Shown here in pieces: positions 1-9,430 of a stretch of 64,000 nucleotides of DNA (positions within the stretch are counted from its first letter, which is position 1; the number at the start of each line of letters is the position of its first letter). The stretch covers positions 2,124,001 through 2,188,000 of the forward strand of contig NC_010001.1 in assembly GCF_000018685.1 (NCBI RefSeq), given 5' to 3'. The notes below the pieces were generated by a model that searched no databases, was not told the DNA's origin, and worked only from the letters and a program-made list of their open reading frames with translations. Origin of the DNA: Lachnoclostridium phytofermentans ISDg (GTDB lineage: Bacteria > Bacillota > Clostridia > Lachnospirales > Lachnospiraceae). The position numbers and the translations under genes were made by a program.

Positions 1-1
1 A

Positions 2-1384
2 TTGAAGTCCGGCTCAAAAGTAGATCTTTTTTTGGAACGACAACTTGGCAGTAAGCTGTTTACATATAAAAAGATTTTTACTATGTTAATTCCACTGATA
101 TTGGATTCATTCTTCATAAATGTAATCATTTTACTGACAACTGCTATGATTAGTTCTTCCAGTCAAGAATCTGTTTCAGCAGTTAGTATGATAAACCCAT
201 TGTCTCTGATAATGTGGTCTATTTTTAGTGCAATTTCCGTGGGCGGTACAGTAATTGTTGCACAGTATAAGGGGAGTGGTAATGAAGCAAAAATCCGAGA
301 AGCTGCAGGGCAGGTCATGCTGGCAACATTTTTGGTGGCGATTGCTTCTTGCATAATACTGGTAGCATTTTCAGACGTACTGGTGCGGCGGATGTTTGGT
401 GCGGCTGATCCAATTGTTATCAATAAAGCACGTGGTTATCTTATTGGTGTAGCCATATCACAGATATTTCTTTCTGTTTATATGGGGGCATTTGCGATAT
501 TTCGTGGCATGGGTGCGACAAAGATATGTTTGTGGTTAACGATTATTATTAATGTGATACATTTGTTAGCAAGCATGTTGTTTTTGAATGTTATGCATCT
601 TGATATCTTTGGAACAACGCTTTCGCTTAATATAGCACGACTCATTGGTAGTGTGGTAGCAGTCTGGTTATTAATGTATCCCAAGAGTATATTACGAATC
701 TATCCTCGTAATATTTTTAGAATCAACAGACCGATTTTAAATTCGGTGTTCAAACTTGGAATTCCATTTGCACTTGAGCAAGTATTTTTTAACGCTGGGA
801 GCATGATAGTACAAACCTACATCGTGAGCCTAGGTACAATATACATAGCAGCAAATGCCATTGCAAATTCAGCATTTTCTATTCTATATTCTGCAGGACT
901 TGGTGTGGGTACATTAGCGACTACCATTGTGGGACAATGCATAGGTGCTGATGACGATTCATTAGCACGACATTACGGTATGATAATGGTTAGGCTTGGA
1001 ACTGTAATCTCAATAGTTTCAATCATTGTACTATTTCCGTTGATGCCGATAATATTAAATTTGTATCAGGCACCGGAAGAAACGCTTTCTATAATTAATA
1101 AACTATTGCTTATCGCTATAATCCCTATGCCGTTTTTTTGGTCATATTCCTATGTAATGCCATGTGTACTTCGATCAACTGGGGATGCAACGTTTAGTTC
1201 ATTGGTTTCTCTGATTACTATGTGGAGTGTCCGTGTAGGTCTTGGTTATATATTTACAATCAAACTTGGCTTTGGTGTACAAGGCGTTTGGATCTGCATG
1301 GGATTTGAATGGGTGGTACGGGCTCTGATTTTTTATTTACGATATCGATCGGGTGTATGGTTGTTAAAAAAAGTGATAAAATGA
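2..1384 (+). CDS. MATE-family multidrug/metabolite efflux transporter (possibly 5'-truncated by window edge)
   Basis: Polytopic membrane protein of about 460 residues with roughly twelve hydrophobic segments, the usual length and layout of the MatE family. These export drugs or metabolites in exchange for Na+ or H+. Family-like features are the N-terminal stretch FTMLIPLILDSFF, the first-half motif VSMINPL and the repeated second half beginning near residue 250 (KLGIPFALEQVFFNAGSM). The only start seen is a TTG at base 2, with no upstream sequence to judge a ribosome site, so the true start may lie outside the window. The stop overlaps an ATG (ATGA) of a short frame that shows no recognisable protein. 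Family sure, substrate unknown. Confidence 0.88.
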   Translation: MKSGSKVDLFLERQLGSKLFTYKKIFTMLIPLILDSFFINVIILLTTAMISSSSQESVSAVSMINPLSLIMWSIFSAISVGGTVIVAQYKGSGNEAKIREAAGQVMLATFLVAIASCIILVAFSDVLVRRMFGAADPIVINKARGYLIGVAISQIFLSVYMGAFAIFRGMGATKICLWLTIIINVIHLLASMLFLNVMHLDIFGTTLSLNIARLIGSVVAVWLLMYPKSILRIYPRNIFRINRPILNSVFKLGIPFALEQVFFNAGSMIVQTYIVSLGTIYIAANAIANSAFSILYSAGLGVGTLATTIVGQCIGADDDSLARHYGMIMVRLGTVISIVSIIVLFPLMPIILNLYQAPEETLSIINKLLLIAIIPMPFFWSYSYVMPCVLRSTGDATFSSLVSLITMWSVRVGLGYIFTIKLGFGVQGVWICMGFEWVVRALIFYLRYRSGVWLLKKVIK

Positions 1385-1526
1385 AAAAAATATCTTACTT
1401 AAAGGGATGTTCTGATCCATGCACTACAAAACTGTTTTGCAGATACGCTGGAAGGATATCATTTAGTAGAGATGCGTTTCTATATTATGACAGATTTACA
1501 GGAAATATCATGACAGGAGAATAATA

Positions 1527-1907
1527 ATGCAGTATGAAGCAAAAAAGCCAGAGGAATATTTGGATTTACTGGAGAATGATTGGAGAAAAGAGAGGTTATT
1601 AGATATCAGACGTATAATTTTGGAATATGCTCCTGAGCTGGTAGAAAGCATTCATTATAAAATGTTAAGCTATGGCAATGAGTTAATAAAAGTCTTTTAT
1701 TTGAATGCACAAAAATCTTATGTTAGTTTATATGTAGGTACAATAGAAAAAGTAGAGAATTCAGATATATTACTGGAGAAATTTAGTTACGGAAAAGGCT
1801 GTATTCGTATAAAAAAATCCATTGATATTTCAAATACCGGACTGGAAACTTTTATCAAACAGACGATTGATATATGGAGAGCAGGCGGTGACACATCATG
1901 TTACTAA
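1527..1907 (+). CDS. DUF1801-family (YdhG-like) small protein
   Basis: Protein of 126 residues resembling the DUF1801/YdhG fold: an N-terminal helix with PEEYLDLLENDWRKERL, then a beta-rich centre (ESIHYKMLSYGN, VSLYVGTIEK) and GKGCIRIKK near the C-terminus. Members are small cytosolic proteins of unknown biochemical role, structurally related to frataxin/YjbR-like folds. The start is the ATG after a GGAGAATAAT segment. Between the MATE stop and this start, frame 2 keeps a short open piece (about 1403-1513) ending HLVEMRFYIMTDLQEIS that looks protein-like but has no start. It may be the tail of a lost gene. Function not assignable. Confidence 0.72.
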   Translation: MQYEAKKPEEYLDLLENDWRKERLLDIRRIILEYAPELVESIHYKMLSYGNELIKVFYLNAQKSYVSLYVGTIEKVENSDILLEKFSYGKGCIRIKKSIDISNTGLETFIKQTIDIWRAGGDTSCY

Positions 1908-2003
1908 CCTGCACGAAGTTCTCCAATAATGACAGATAATGGGAAATGATGGGCTTACAGCGATCATTTTGGACAGATTAAGTTGATATAAAAAGCAGAA
2001 AGT

Positions 2004-2020
2004 TATACTATTATAGTATA
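2004..2020. promoter_or_regulatory. Perfect palindrome upstream of lipoprotein gene
   Basis: TATACTATTATAGTATA is symmetrical around one central base, with 8-bp arms. It lies about 70 bp ahead of the lipoprotein start and is followed by a further partly symmetric stretch (GATAGTATCACTTTC mirrored by GAAAGT at 1999-2004). It could be an operator. The AT-rich composition makes chance possible. Confidence 0.35.
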
Positions 2021-2092
2021 GATAGTATCACTTTCACACAACGAAAAGTGTAAGCTAGTACCTAGGATTGATGATAAGAATAGGAGGGTATA

Positions 2093-3109
2093 GTGTTGAG
2101 GAAACTACAAATCATTTTATTATTATTGCTTCTGATTACATTATCTGCGTGTTCAAGCAAACATAAGTCAGGTAACAACTATTATTTATCAATTACGATT
2201 CCTAGGGAGGATGAAAATTCCTCTGTAGAAAGTGGCATCTCTATTAGTAGTTATACTTACGACTTAAGCACAGGGGAAATGGAGGAAACCGATACAACGA
2301 TTGATTACACCTCTCAATATGCGTTAGGTGTTTATAGCAAAGAACATAATAGCATCTATTATTCGGAAAGAGTCTATAATGAAGCAGGGAATTATGGAGA
2401 TGAATTATTCTCTTATAATTTAGATTCAAAAGAGACAAAACAGCTAACAACGAGTCTATTTGCCATCAATGATATTATTCCTACTACGGATAAAATTTAT
2501 TTGATAGCAAAAAAACGACGGACAAGAGAATTGCATATCATGTATTATTCTCTTACAGAAAACAAGTTAATAGAACCGAATTTAGATTCAGATTTCAATT
2601 TTGCTTTAATTTCCTATGATGCTGTTAGTGATTCCTTGTTTGGTGTTGCTTTTTTAAAAAGCGAGGATGAGAAAGCAATGGATATAGCGAATACAAATCA
2701 GACGACGTTTATTCCTCCAGACTATTATATTTACGATTTTAGTAAGGATTTTTTAAATCCATCCTTGATAGTAAAGACAGATAAAAAGTTAATCCGAAGA
2801 TTTTGCTACTCTAATGAGTATGGACTATTTTTTACTGAGGCAGATCGATCCATCAATGATGATAATGTTGAATACGCTAGCTATACATGGGATATCAAAG
2901 ACCAGAAATTAAAACCTGAAAAAAATATTGATGAGTTAATGTATATCGGAGATACCCTTTGTGCCTATCAAGATGCACTTTATTTTCGAGGAGTTGGTTC
3001 AGATGATACCTGGGGAATCTATCAATACAATAGAAAGACAGAAGAAGTGAAACGTATTTTTTCTCCAGAAGAAGGGTTTATGAATGGATTCGTAATGCTA
3101 TCTGAGTAA
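2093..3109 (+). CDS. Secreted lipoprotein, beta-propeller-like, function unknown
   Basis: Protein of 338 residues with a type II signal peptide: charged N-terminus, leucine-rich core and lipobox LSAC at about residues 17-20. It should therefore be anchored to the outer face of the membrane. The mature part has repeated short strands ending in aromatic/acid pairs (YYSERVYNEAGNYGDELFSYNL, and similar units about every 45-50 residues), like the blades of a TolB/DUF5050-type propeller. No catalytic motif is visible. A strong AGGAGGG at 2082-2088 precedes two possible starts: GTG at 2093 (4-nt spacing) and TTG at 2096 (7-nt spacing, arguably better). It seems to be monocistronic. Confidence 0.7.
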   Translation: MLRKLQIILLLLLLITLSACSSKHKSGNNYYLSITIPREDENSSVESGISISSYTYDLSTGEMEETDTTIDYTSQYALGVYSKEHNSIYYSERVYNEAGNYGDELFSYNLDSKETKQLTTSLFAINDIIPTTDKIYLIAKKRRTRELHIMYYSLTENKLIEPNLDSDFNFALISYDAVSDSLFGVAFLKSEDEKAMDIANTNQTTFIPPDYYIYDFSKDFLNPSLIVKTDKKLIRRFCYSNEYGLFFTEADRSINDDNVEYASYTWDIKDQKLKPEKNIDELMYIGDTLCAYQDALYFRGVGSDDTWGIYQYNRKTEEVKRIFSPEEGFMNGFVMLSE

Positions 3110-3261
3110 TAATATTTTAGAAGATAATTAAATTGATTGCTGGCTCAAATTATTCTATGTATTTAGTGATAAATGATTTGTTCTAATCAATAATAAAATT
3201 TTGACATAATCTAAGAGAAAGACAAAGGTCATTGGGACGATTTTGTTAGGGGAGAACTAAA

Positions 3262-3554
3262 ATGTTGAGAATTATTAAAAAAATATCGATTTTAATCTTT
3301 TGTTGTTTAATCATATTTTTTGTGATTGCAGTAATATATCATCATATCATGCTAAAAATTGAAAAGGATAAAATAACGCATGTTGGAACATCGGTTGAAG
3401 TTGATGGTTATAACATGAATGTATATGTTGAAGGTAAGAAATCAGATACGGAGGCTACAATCGTATTGTTATCCGGATCAGGTGTGGCTTCTCCTATATT
3501 TGATTACAAAATACTTCTATTGTAGAAAAAATAAAGGAATTTATGAAAAACTAG
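3262..3554 (+). pseudogene. Alpha/beta-hydrolase remnant (N-terminus joined out of frame to C-terminal tail)
   Basis: The first 80 residues look like the start of a membrane-anchored alpha/beta-hydrolase: one TM helix, then VDGYNMNVYVEGKKSDTEATIVLLSGSGV, where the LLSGSGV strand-turn precedes the oxyanion region. The frame then stops at 3523-3525. Shifted by one frame, 3512-3554 reads NTSIVEKIKEFMKN followed by stop, the kind of helix that ends such hydrolases. The simplest reading is that an internal deletion of roughly 200 codons removed the nucleophile elbow, acid and His and shifted the frame. A good ribosome site (GGGGAGAAC) remains. The product cannot be an active hydrolase. The C-terminal match is my inference. 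Confidence 0.6.
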
Positions 3555-3955
3555 TAATTACTTCGTTCTTCTCTACCGCTACTACATGATATGAATGACT
3601 GCATTTGGGGAAAAAAATGATGATAAGGTCTTACCATATTTAAGAGGTATCTTTTTTTGTATCCTTAAGGCATGTGAAACCCACAATTTTTTCTGAAAAA
3701 GAAAAACAGATAAAATATAAATAGTTCGCTCTAAGCTAAACAAAAGCTTAAGGCGGACTTATTTTTATATATAAATAAAAATGAGATATCATGAACTACC
3801 TTTGACTTTAAAACGTACAAAATCAATACTTATAAATCGCACAATTGGCAAATTGAAAAAGAAATAATGGACGATAAGAGGGTATATTATCTAATGAATT
3901 ATAGCAGAATACTAATAATTTAGTTGGAAACAATATCCTTGGAGGTGTTTACATT
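3555..3955. other. Intergenic region before ku
   Basis: About 400 bases without a convincing gene. It contains the hairpin annotated at 3723-3766 and an AT-rich stretch ahead of the Ku ribosome site GGAGGTG (3941-3947). I see no clear -35/-10 pair. Confidence 0.5.
3723..3766 (+). terminator. Probable rho-independent terminator
   Basis: Stem AGTTCGCTCTAAGCT / AGCTTAAGGCGGACTT (imperfect, with G-T pairs) and a small AAAC loop, followed by ATTTTTAT. It lies 170 bp after the broken hydrolase and may once have ended its transcript. Confidence 0.55.
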
Positions 3956-4729
3956 ATGATATCACGTAAATCAGTCATAACTTTCGGTATGGTAGCGATC
4001 CCGATTGGGATGTACACGACCACAACGGACAATGACATCCGTTTCAATCAGCTTCATAAAGAAGATAATAGCCGTATTCGATATAAGAAGACCTGTGCAC
4101 ACTGTGGTAAGGAGGTTAAAACGGAGGACATTGTAAAGGGCTACGAGTATGATGATGACAAGTATGTTGTCATCACAGATGAGGAGATTGAAAAAATCAA
4201 GACAGAAAAAGAAAAATCCATTCAGATTCTACACTTCGCACAATTAAACCAGATTTCCCCCGTTTACTATGAAAAAACCTATCAGGCTGTACCTGAGACA
4301 GGGGGTGAAAAAGCCTTCGAGTTGCTCCGCTCCGCACTGATGGCAGAACAGAAAATAGCTATAGGTAAGACTGTTATGGGTACAAAGGACACACTAATGG
4401 CGATTATCCCTCGGGAGGATGGTATCCTTATTTCCACGATGTTTTATGCTGATGACATCAAAGCGATTCAAAAACAGTATACGAAGCCTGAGGTAAACGA
4501 ACAGGAGTTTAATATGGCTAAATTGTTGATCAACTCCATGGATACACCTTTTGATCCATCGAAATATAAAGATGAATATCAGGAGAGACTGCGCTCCCTT
4601 ATTGAGACAAAAATTTCTGGTAAGGAGATTGTCGCCGCAGAACCAGAAAGTGCCGGTAAAGTAATTGACCTCATGGAAGCTCTCAAAGCCAGTGTGGAGA
4701 AAGCACAGAAAGACAAGGAAACGGCGTGA
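3956..4729 (+). CDS. ku: Ku protein, DNA double-strand-break end-binding factor of bacterial NHEJ
   Basis: Protein of 257 residues covering the bacterial Ku core: ISRKSVITFGMVAIPIGMY at the N-terminus, HKEDNSRIRYKKTCAHCGKEV with a CxxC pair, and VYYEKTYQAVPETGGEKAFELL in the bridge region. Ku homodimers thread onto broken DNA ends and recruit LigD. The C-terminus is short and only mildly basic (VEKAQKDKETA), lacking the long Lys-rich tail of some actinobacterial Ku. The start ATG follows GGAGGTG by 8 nt. ligD begins 4 nt after the stop, so the two are surely cotranscribed and probably translationally coupled. Confidence 0.95.
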   Translation: MISRKSVITFGMVAIPIGMYTTTTDNDIRFNQLHKEDNSRIRYKKTCAHCGKEVKTEDIVKGYEYDDDKYVVITDEEIEKIKTEKEKSIQILHFAQLNQISPVYYEKTYQAVPETGGEKAFELLRSALMAEQKIAIGKTVMGTKDTLMAIIPREDGILISTMFYADDIKAIQKQYTKPEVNEQEFNMAKLLINSMDTPFDPSKYKDEYQERLRSLIETKISGKEIVAAEPESAGKVIDLMEALKASVEKAQKDKETA

Positions 4730-4733
4730 TTTT

Positions 4734-7175
4734 ATGACTACAAAACTAAATGAGTACAACCAAAAAAGGAACTTTGAAAGAACCTTAGAGCCGGAAGGAA
4801 AAACAGAAGATTCTGAAGAAAGTCTAAGATTTGTCATCCAGCACCATATGGCCCGTAAAGAGCACTATGATTTTCGACTGGAATGGAATGAAGTTCTTTT
4901 GAGTTGGGCAGTACCTAAGGGACCATCTTTTGATACACATGATAAGAGGCTCGCCGTACAGGTGGAAGACCATCCTCTGGAATATAGGAACTTTGAGGGA
5001 ACTATTCCAAAAGGGGAGTACGGCGGTGGAGTAGTCATGCTCTGGGATGAAGGCTTTTGGGAACCTCAAGGAAATGTCGAGGAAGGACTCCGTGAAGGCA
5101 TGCTGAAATTTGTTCTGAAAGGAAAGCGGCTTAAGGGAAAGTGGGCCTTGGTCCGGCTGAAAGCAAAGGCCAGTGAAGCAAAGGATAACTGGCTTTTACT
5201 GAAAGAAAAAGATGAGTATGTTAAAAATACGGATGGGATATCCGAATTTATCACCAGTATCAGAACTGGACGCACCATGAAGGAAATCGAAGAAGGGGAA
5301 GAAGAAAAAATCATGAGAAACCCCTTCCATATGGTGGATGCTCAGCTCGCCAAATTAGTTAATACGGTCCCTGAGGGTGAGGACTGGCTCTATGAGTTGA
5401 AATATGATGGCTATCGAATTATTGCGTTTGTGGAAGGAAACAGTGTACGTCTAATCACCAGAAATGGTAATGACTATATGAGGCGGTTTCATGATGTTGC
5501 CACTTCGCTTATTGACCTTGCTGCTGGAAGGGCGATGGTACTGGATGGAGAAATGGTAGTTACAGACCCATCGGGCAAAACAGATTTCCAGGCTCTGCAA
5601 AACTATATGAAGAATCCCAAGGGCCAAAATCTAACGTATATTGTTTTTGATCTTCTTGCACTTAATGGTGCGGATCTTCGAGGACAACCTTTGATTCATA
5701 GAAAAGAAATGCTTGAAGCTTTGATGAAGGATGCCCCTAAAAACCTCTACTATAGTCGATATGTTAGAGGGAACGGAAAGGAAAGCTTTGCGGTAGCCTG
5801 TGCGTCAGATATGGAAGGAATCGTAGGTAAAAAAGCCGATTCCATCTACAGCGGAACCAGGAATGGTGACTGGATTAAACTCAAATGTGATAAAAGACAG
5901 GAATTTGTCATTGGAGGATATACACTTTCCGACAAAAAGGTATGGGGAATAAGTTCTCTTCTCCTTGGCGTCTATGAAGGTGAGGAATTGGTCTTTGCCG
6001 GACGTGCCGGTACTGGGCTAAGTGAGTCTGATATGAAAACTCTTGAGGAAAAATTTGAGAACATAAAGAGGATGGCCCCGGTTTTTAAAACTGCACCTAG
6101 TCCTAAGTCTAATGAAAAGATTACATGGCTTGAGCCAAAGCTGGTTGCGGAAATCAAATTTGCTGAATGGACGAAAGACAATCTATTAAGACAGGCAAGC
6201 TTTAAAGGTATACGAACAGATAAGGATCCTATGGATATAAAAAGGGAAAAGCCGGAGGAGGAAATACAGTCCCAATCCTCTGAAAAAGAAGTGGAGAAAC
6301 CAATGGGAGTAAATGCAAACAGTATTATTATCGAAGGAATTAAAATTTCCAATCCGGATAAAGTGATGTTTGATGACCCTGTAATCACAAAGTTAGATGT
6401 GGTTCAGTATTATGAAAAGGTTTCGGAGCTTATGCTGCCGTATGTGAGTCACAGGGTTCTCAGCATTGTACGCTGTCCCAAAGGAGTTTCACAGACATGC
6501 TTTTATAAGAAGCATCCCGGTGCGGGAAGCAAAGGGATTATTACAATTCCCATTACTACCAGCAGTGGGGAGACAGAAGATTACTTCTATATTGAGAATA
6601 TTTCAGGGCTTATCTCTGAAGTGCAGATGGGTACACTAGAATTTCATACCTGGGGAAGCCGTATCGATGAGCTTGAAAAGCCTGATGTGATGGTATTTGA
6701 TTTGGATCCGGATGAAGGAATGGATCTAAGCCAGGTCCGCCAGGGAGTACTGGATGTTAGAAGTATTCTTAACGAACTTTGTTTGAACTCGTATCTCAAG
6801 ACCAGTGGCGGCAAAGGATATCATGTAGTAGTCCCTTTAAAACCGGTTGTTAATTGGAATGTGTTTAACGATTTTGCAAGGCGGGTTGCCGAAGTTATGG
6901 AGAAGAAGTGGCCTGACAGATACACAAGTAATGTCAGAAAGGCTAAGCGTACAGATAAGATATTTATTGATTGGATTCGAAATGGTAGAGGCGCTACAAG
7001 TGTCGCTCCCTATTCCGTAAGGGCGAGGAAAGGTGCAAGGGTTTCCATGCCTATTGCATGGGAGGAACTTGACACAGTTGCTCCCGACGGCATCACTATG
7101 GCGGATGCACTTTTGAGGTTAAACGGCAAAGACCCTTGGAAAGATTTTTTCCAGAATAATCAGATGCTTAAATAA
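4734..7175 (+). CDS. ligD: LigD, multifunctional NHEJ ligase (3'-phosphoesterase, ATP ligase, polymerase)
   Basis: Protein of 813 residues with three modules. Residues about 10-180 are the 3'-phosphoesterase: HHMARKEHYDFRLEW gives H38, H44, D46 and R48, matching the metal and catalytic residues known in Pseudomonas LigD. Residues about 200-510 are an ATP-dependent DNA ligase with K223 in ELKYDGYR as AMP acceptor, plus VLDGEMVV and EGIVGKK motifs and an OB fold. Residues about 555-810 are an archaeo-eukaryotic primase-type polymerase with D656 and D658 in DLDPDEG and the TSGGKGYHVV signature. The order PE-LIG-POL is the Pseudomonas arrangement, not the mycobacterial POL-PE-LIG. The ATG at 4734 is chosen because the protein-like sequence and Ku spacing fit; the same frame is open upstream inside ku. 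All active-site residues are present. Confidence 0.96.
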   Translation: MTTKLNEYNQKRNFERTLEPEGKTEDSEESLRFVIQHHMARKEHYDFRLEWNEVLLSWAVPKGPSFDTHDKRLAVQVEDHPLEYRNFEGTIPKGEYGGGVVMLWDEGFWEPQGNVEEGLREGMLKFVLKGKRLKGKWALVRLKAKASEAKDNWLLLKEKDEYVKNTDGISEFITSIRTGRTMKEIEEGEEEKIMRNPFHMVDAQLAKLVNTVPEGEDWLYELKYDGYRIIAFVEGNSVRLITRNGNDYMRRFHDVATSLIDLAAGRAMVLDGEMVVTDPSGKTDFQALQNYMKNPKGQNLTYIVFDLLALNGADLRGQPLIHRKEMLEALMKDAPKNLYYSRYVRGNGKESFAVACASDMEGIVGKKADSIYSGTRNGDWIKLKCDKRQEFVIGGYTLSDKKVWGISSLLLGVYEGEELVFAGRAGTGLSESDMKTLEEKFENIKRMAPVFKTAPSPKSNEKITWLEPKLVAEIKFAEWTKDNLLRQASFKGIRTDKDPMDIKREKPEEEIQSQSSEKEVEKPMGVNANSIIIEGIKISNPDKVMFDDPVITKLDVVQYYEKVSELMLPYVSHRVLSIVRCPKGVSQTCFYKKHPGAGSKGIITIPITTSSGETEDYFYIENISGLISEVQMGTLEFHTWGSRIDELEKPDVMVFDLDPDEGMDLSQVRQGVLDVRSILNELCLNSYLKTSGGKGYHVVVPLKPVVNWNVFNDFARRVAEVMEKKWPDRYTSNVRKAKRTDKIFIDWIRNGRGATSVAPYSVRARKGARVSMPIAWEELDTVAPDGITMADALLRLNGKDPWKDFFQNNQMLK

Positions 7176-7516
7176 CATCTCTTTATAGTAAGTAATATCT
7201 TAATCATGATTATACAGGATAATTCAAAGGCATCAAGATAGCAATATTTTGATGTCTTTGTTTTTTGACTTTTCGATAGTTCAAAAGAGAGCATACTGCT
7301 TTGTAGCTAAACAGCGTAACTCGCGTTAAATTTCCTAAAAATGTAGGTTTGTCTATTTTATAACGTTCGTTGTCAATGGTTACACCTGGTGCTATAATCA
7401 TTGAGGCTTTATATCAATGATGCATTGAGTTGTTAATCAAGCTATTACCTTATGCATATTGATTTTTTGCTATTATCATTATAGGTACTCAAATAACTTA
7501 AGTAAGGTGACGTAAA
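7176..7516. other. Intergenic region between ligD and ech operon
   Basis: Carries the ligD terminator (7226-7266). The rest is an AT-rich leader for the hydrogenase operon, in which TTGTTA (7429) and TTGATT (7460) are possible -35 elements but neither has a convincing -10. A 63-residue minus-strand frame here (7210-7401) looks non-coding. The ribosome site AGTAAGGTGA sits just before echA. Confidence 0.45.
7226..7266 (+). terminator. Rho-independent terminator after ligD
   Basis: AAAGGCATCAA pairs with TTTTGATGTCTTT (one G-T) around a short loop, followed by GTTTTTTG. It separates the NHEJ pair from the hydrogenase operon. Confidence 0.75.
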
Positions 7517-9430
7517 ATGAATGCAATCACAGTATTAATCGTTTTCCCTCTTTTAGCGGCCCTGTTGATATTCCTTACAAAGAATAACACAGTAAGAGAC
7601 ATGCTTGTACGCATTGGTGCCGTAATTACCGCTGTACTGACATTAGCGGTGGTAGTACTTTATTTTAATGACGGAATATCGTTCAATTATCCTCATGAGG
7701 AAATTATGGATTACATAATGGTCTTTGTTGAGATTGCGGTAGCGATTTTTGTTATTACAATCGGTTTCAAGAATAAAAAGTATCTGGTATCTGTTTTTTC
7801 TTTGACTCAAACATCAATGATTCTGTGGTTTGAATTTACCCAAAAGAATGGAATTGAAGTTGAGCATGCCTTTATTCTTGATAAGCTTTCAGCTATCATG
7901 ATTCTGATTATTGGAATCGTAGGAAGTATGATTGCACTGTATGCAGTAGGCTATATGAAAGCATATCATGAGCATCATACGGATATTCCGGTAAGAAAGA
8001 ACTTTTTCTTATCCATTCTGTTTTTATTCCTGTCCGCCATGTTTGGACTGGTATTAAGTAATAATCTTACATATTTATATTTCTGTTGGGAGGTTACTAC
8101 ATTATGTTCCTTCTTATTAATTGGATACACTAAAACACCTGAAGCAAAGAACAATGCGTTCCGCGCACTTGTTTATAACCTTGGTGGTGGTCTAGCCTTT
8201 GCTTTGGCAATTGTATATATAGGAATGAAATTTAGCGTCTTGGAGTTATCAACTCTTGTTGCCATGAAGCCGGAGGTAGCAGTACTTATTCCCGTATTTC
8301 TGCTTTCAATAGCCGCACTGACTAAGTCAGCACAGCTACCTTTCTCAAGTTGGCTGTTAGGTGCCATGGTTGCTCCTACACCTTCTTCCGCCTTATTGCA
8401 TTCTGCAACAATGGTGAAGGCAGGTGTATATCTTGTCATCCGTTTGGCTCCGTTACTTGGTGACTCCGCTGTCGGACGTGTTGTAACTCTTGTCGGAGGT
8501 GTTACCTTCCTAGCTTGTTCCCTGATGGCAATCACCCAAAGCGATGCAAAGAAGATTCTAGCATATTCAACGATTGCCAACCTTGGTCTAATCGTAATAT
8601 GTGCAAGTATTGGTACGCAGGAATCCCTATGGGCTGCTATTTTGCTTATCATCTTCCATGCGGTATCCAAATCCCTGCTGTTTATTACGGTAGGTTCTGT
8701 TGAGCACCAGATTGGCAGCCGTAATGTTGAGGATATGGGTTTACTGTTCCGTGTATCTGATAAGCTTGCTGTTTATATGATAATTGGTATTGCCGGAATG
8801 TTCTTGGCTCCGTTTGGTATGTTGATTTCCAAATGGGTGGCGATGAAGGCTTTTATGGATTCAAATAATATAGTAATCGTTATCATGCTTGCATACGGTA
8901 GTGCTGCTACACTATTTTACTGGACAAAATGGATGGGTAAATTGGTAACCAGAGCAAGAGTGAAAAAACATCATGAGAAGCATGAGTTTAGTTTGGATGA
9001 GCACATCCCGATTTTTATTCAGGCTGCCCTTGTTGTGATTTCCTGCTTTACCTTCCCATTAATATCAAAATACGCTTTAGTTCCATATTTAACTCAGCTA
9101 TTCCATAAGGAAGCCCTAATTCCGATTGGTACTAGCGATGTTAAGATTATGCTATTTATGCTTAGTATGCTGATTATTCTTCCTATCGGCTTTATTCCAA
9201 TCTATCGCGGAACAAAGCGCAGAAAGGTACTTGTTTATATGGCAGGAGCAAATACCGGAGATAATGAAAGCTTCCGTGATTCCTTAGGGAATACTACAAA
9301 GGTTGACCTTCGTAACTGGTACATGGAAGGAATATTTGGTGTAAAGAGATTAACTCTTTGGGGTAATCTGATTTCAATCGGTCTTCTGTGTGCCGGTGTA
9401 ATTCTACTAATTGGAGGCTTGGCTGCATAA
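7517..9430 (+). CDS. echA: Ech-type hydrogenase subunit EchA (NuoL/MrpA-like ion-pumping membrane subunit)
   Basis: Protein of 637 residues with about 14-16 membrane helices and the proton_antipo_M core: LYFCWEVTTLCSFLLIGYT, then TKSAQLPFSSWLLGAMVAPTPSSALLHSATMVKAGVYL, and IIFHAVSKSLLFITVG. The conserved membrane lysines (KSAQ, VKAG, SKS) and glutamate (CWEVTT) of the antiporter-like pumping module are all present. It is the largest membrane subunit of group 4 [NiFe] hydrogenases and would couple electron flow from ferredoxin to H+ or Na+ translocation. The C-terminal extension (about residues 490-637) has two more helices, as in EchA. echB starts within the stop codon (TAATG). First gene of a 12-gene operon. 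Confidence 0.93.
   Translation: MNAITVLIVFPLLAALLIFLTKNNTVRDMLVRIGAVITAVLTLAVVVLYFNDGISFNYPHEEIMDYIMVFVEIAVAIFVITIGFKNKKYLVSVFSLTQTSMILWFEFTQKNGIEVEHAFILDKLSAIMILIIGIVGSMIALYAVGYMKAYHEHHTDIPVRKNFFLSILFLFLSAMFGLVLSNNLTYLYFCWEVTTLCSFLLIGYTKTPEAKNNAFRALVYNLGGGLAFALAIVYIGMKFSVLELSTLVAMKPEVAVLIPVFLLSIAALTKSAQLPFSSWLLGAMVAPTPSSALLHSATMVKAGVYLVIRLAPLLGDSAVGRVVTLVGGVTFLACSLMAITQSDAKKILAYSTIANLGLIVICASIGTQESLWAAILLIIFHAVSKSLLFITVGSVEHQIGSRNVEDMGLLFRVSDKLAVYMIIGIAGMFLAPFGMLISKWVAMKAFMDSNNIVIVIMLAYGSAATLFYWTKWMGKLVTRARVKKHHEKHEFSLDEHIPIFIQAALVVISCFTFPLISKYALVPYLTQLFHKEALIPIGTSDVKIMLFMLSMLIILPIGFIPIYRGTKRRKVLVYMAGANTGDNESFRDSLGNTTKVDLRNWYMEGIFGVKRLTLWGNLISIGLLCAGVILLIGGLAA

Noticed and set aside
7210..7401. 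63-residue minus-strand frame between ligD and echA
   Set aside because: Overlaps the ligD terminator, no ribosome site, no family resemblance.
8173..8670. 165-residue minus-strand open frame opposite echA
   Set aside because: Lies wholly within a well-conserved membrane gene. Composition is Arg/Thr/Pro-rich, typical of antisense of hydrophobic codons. No ribosome site.
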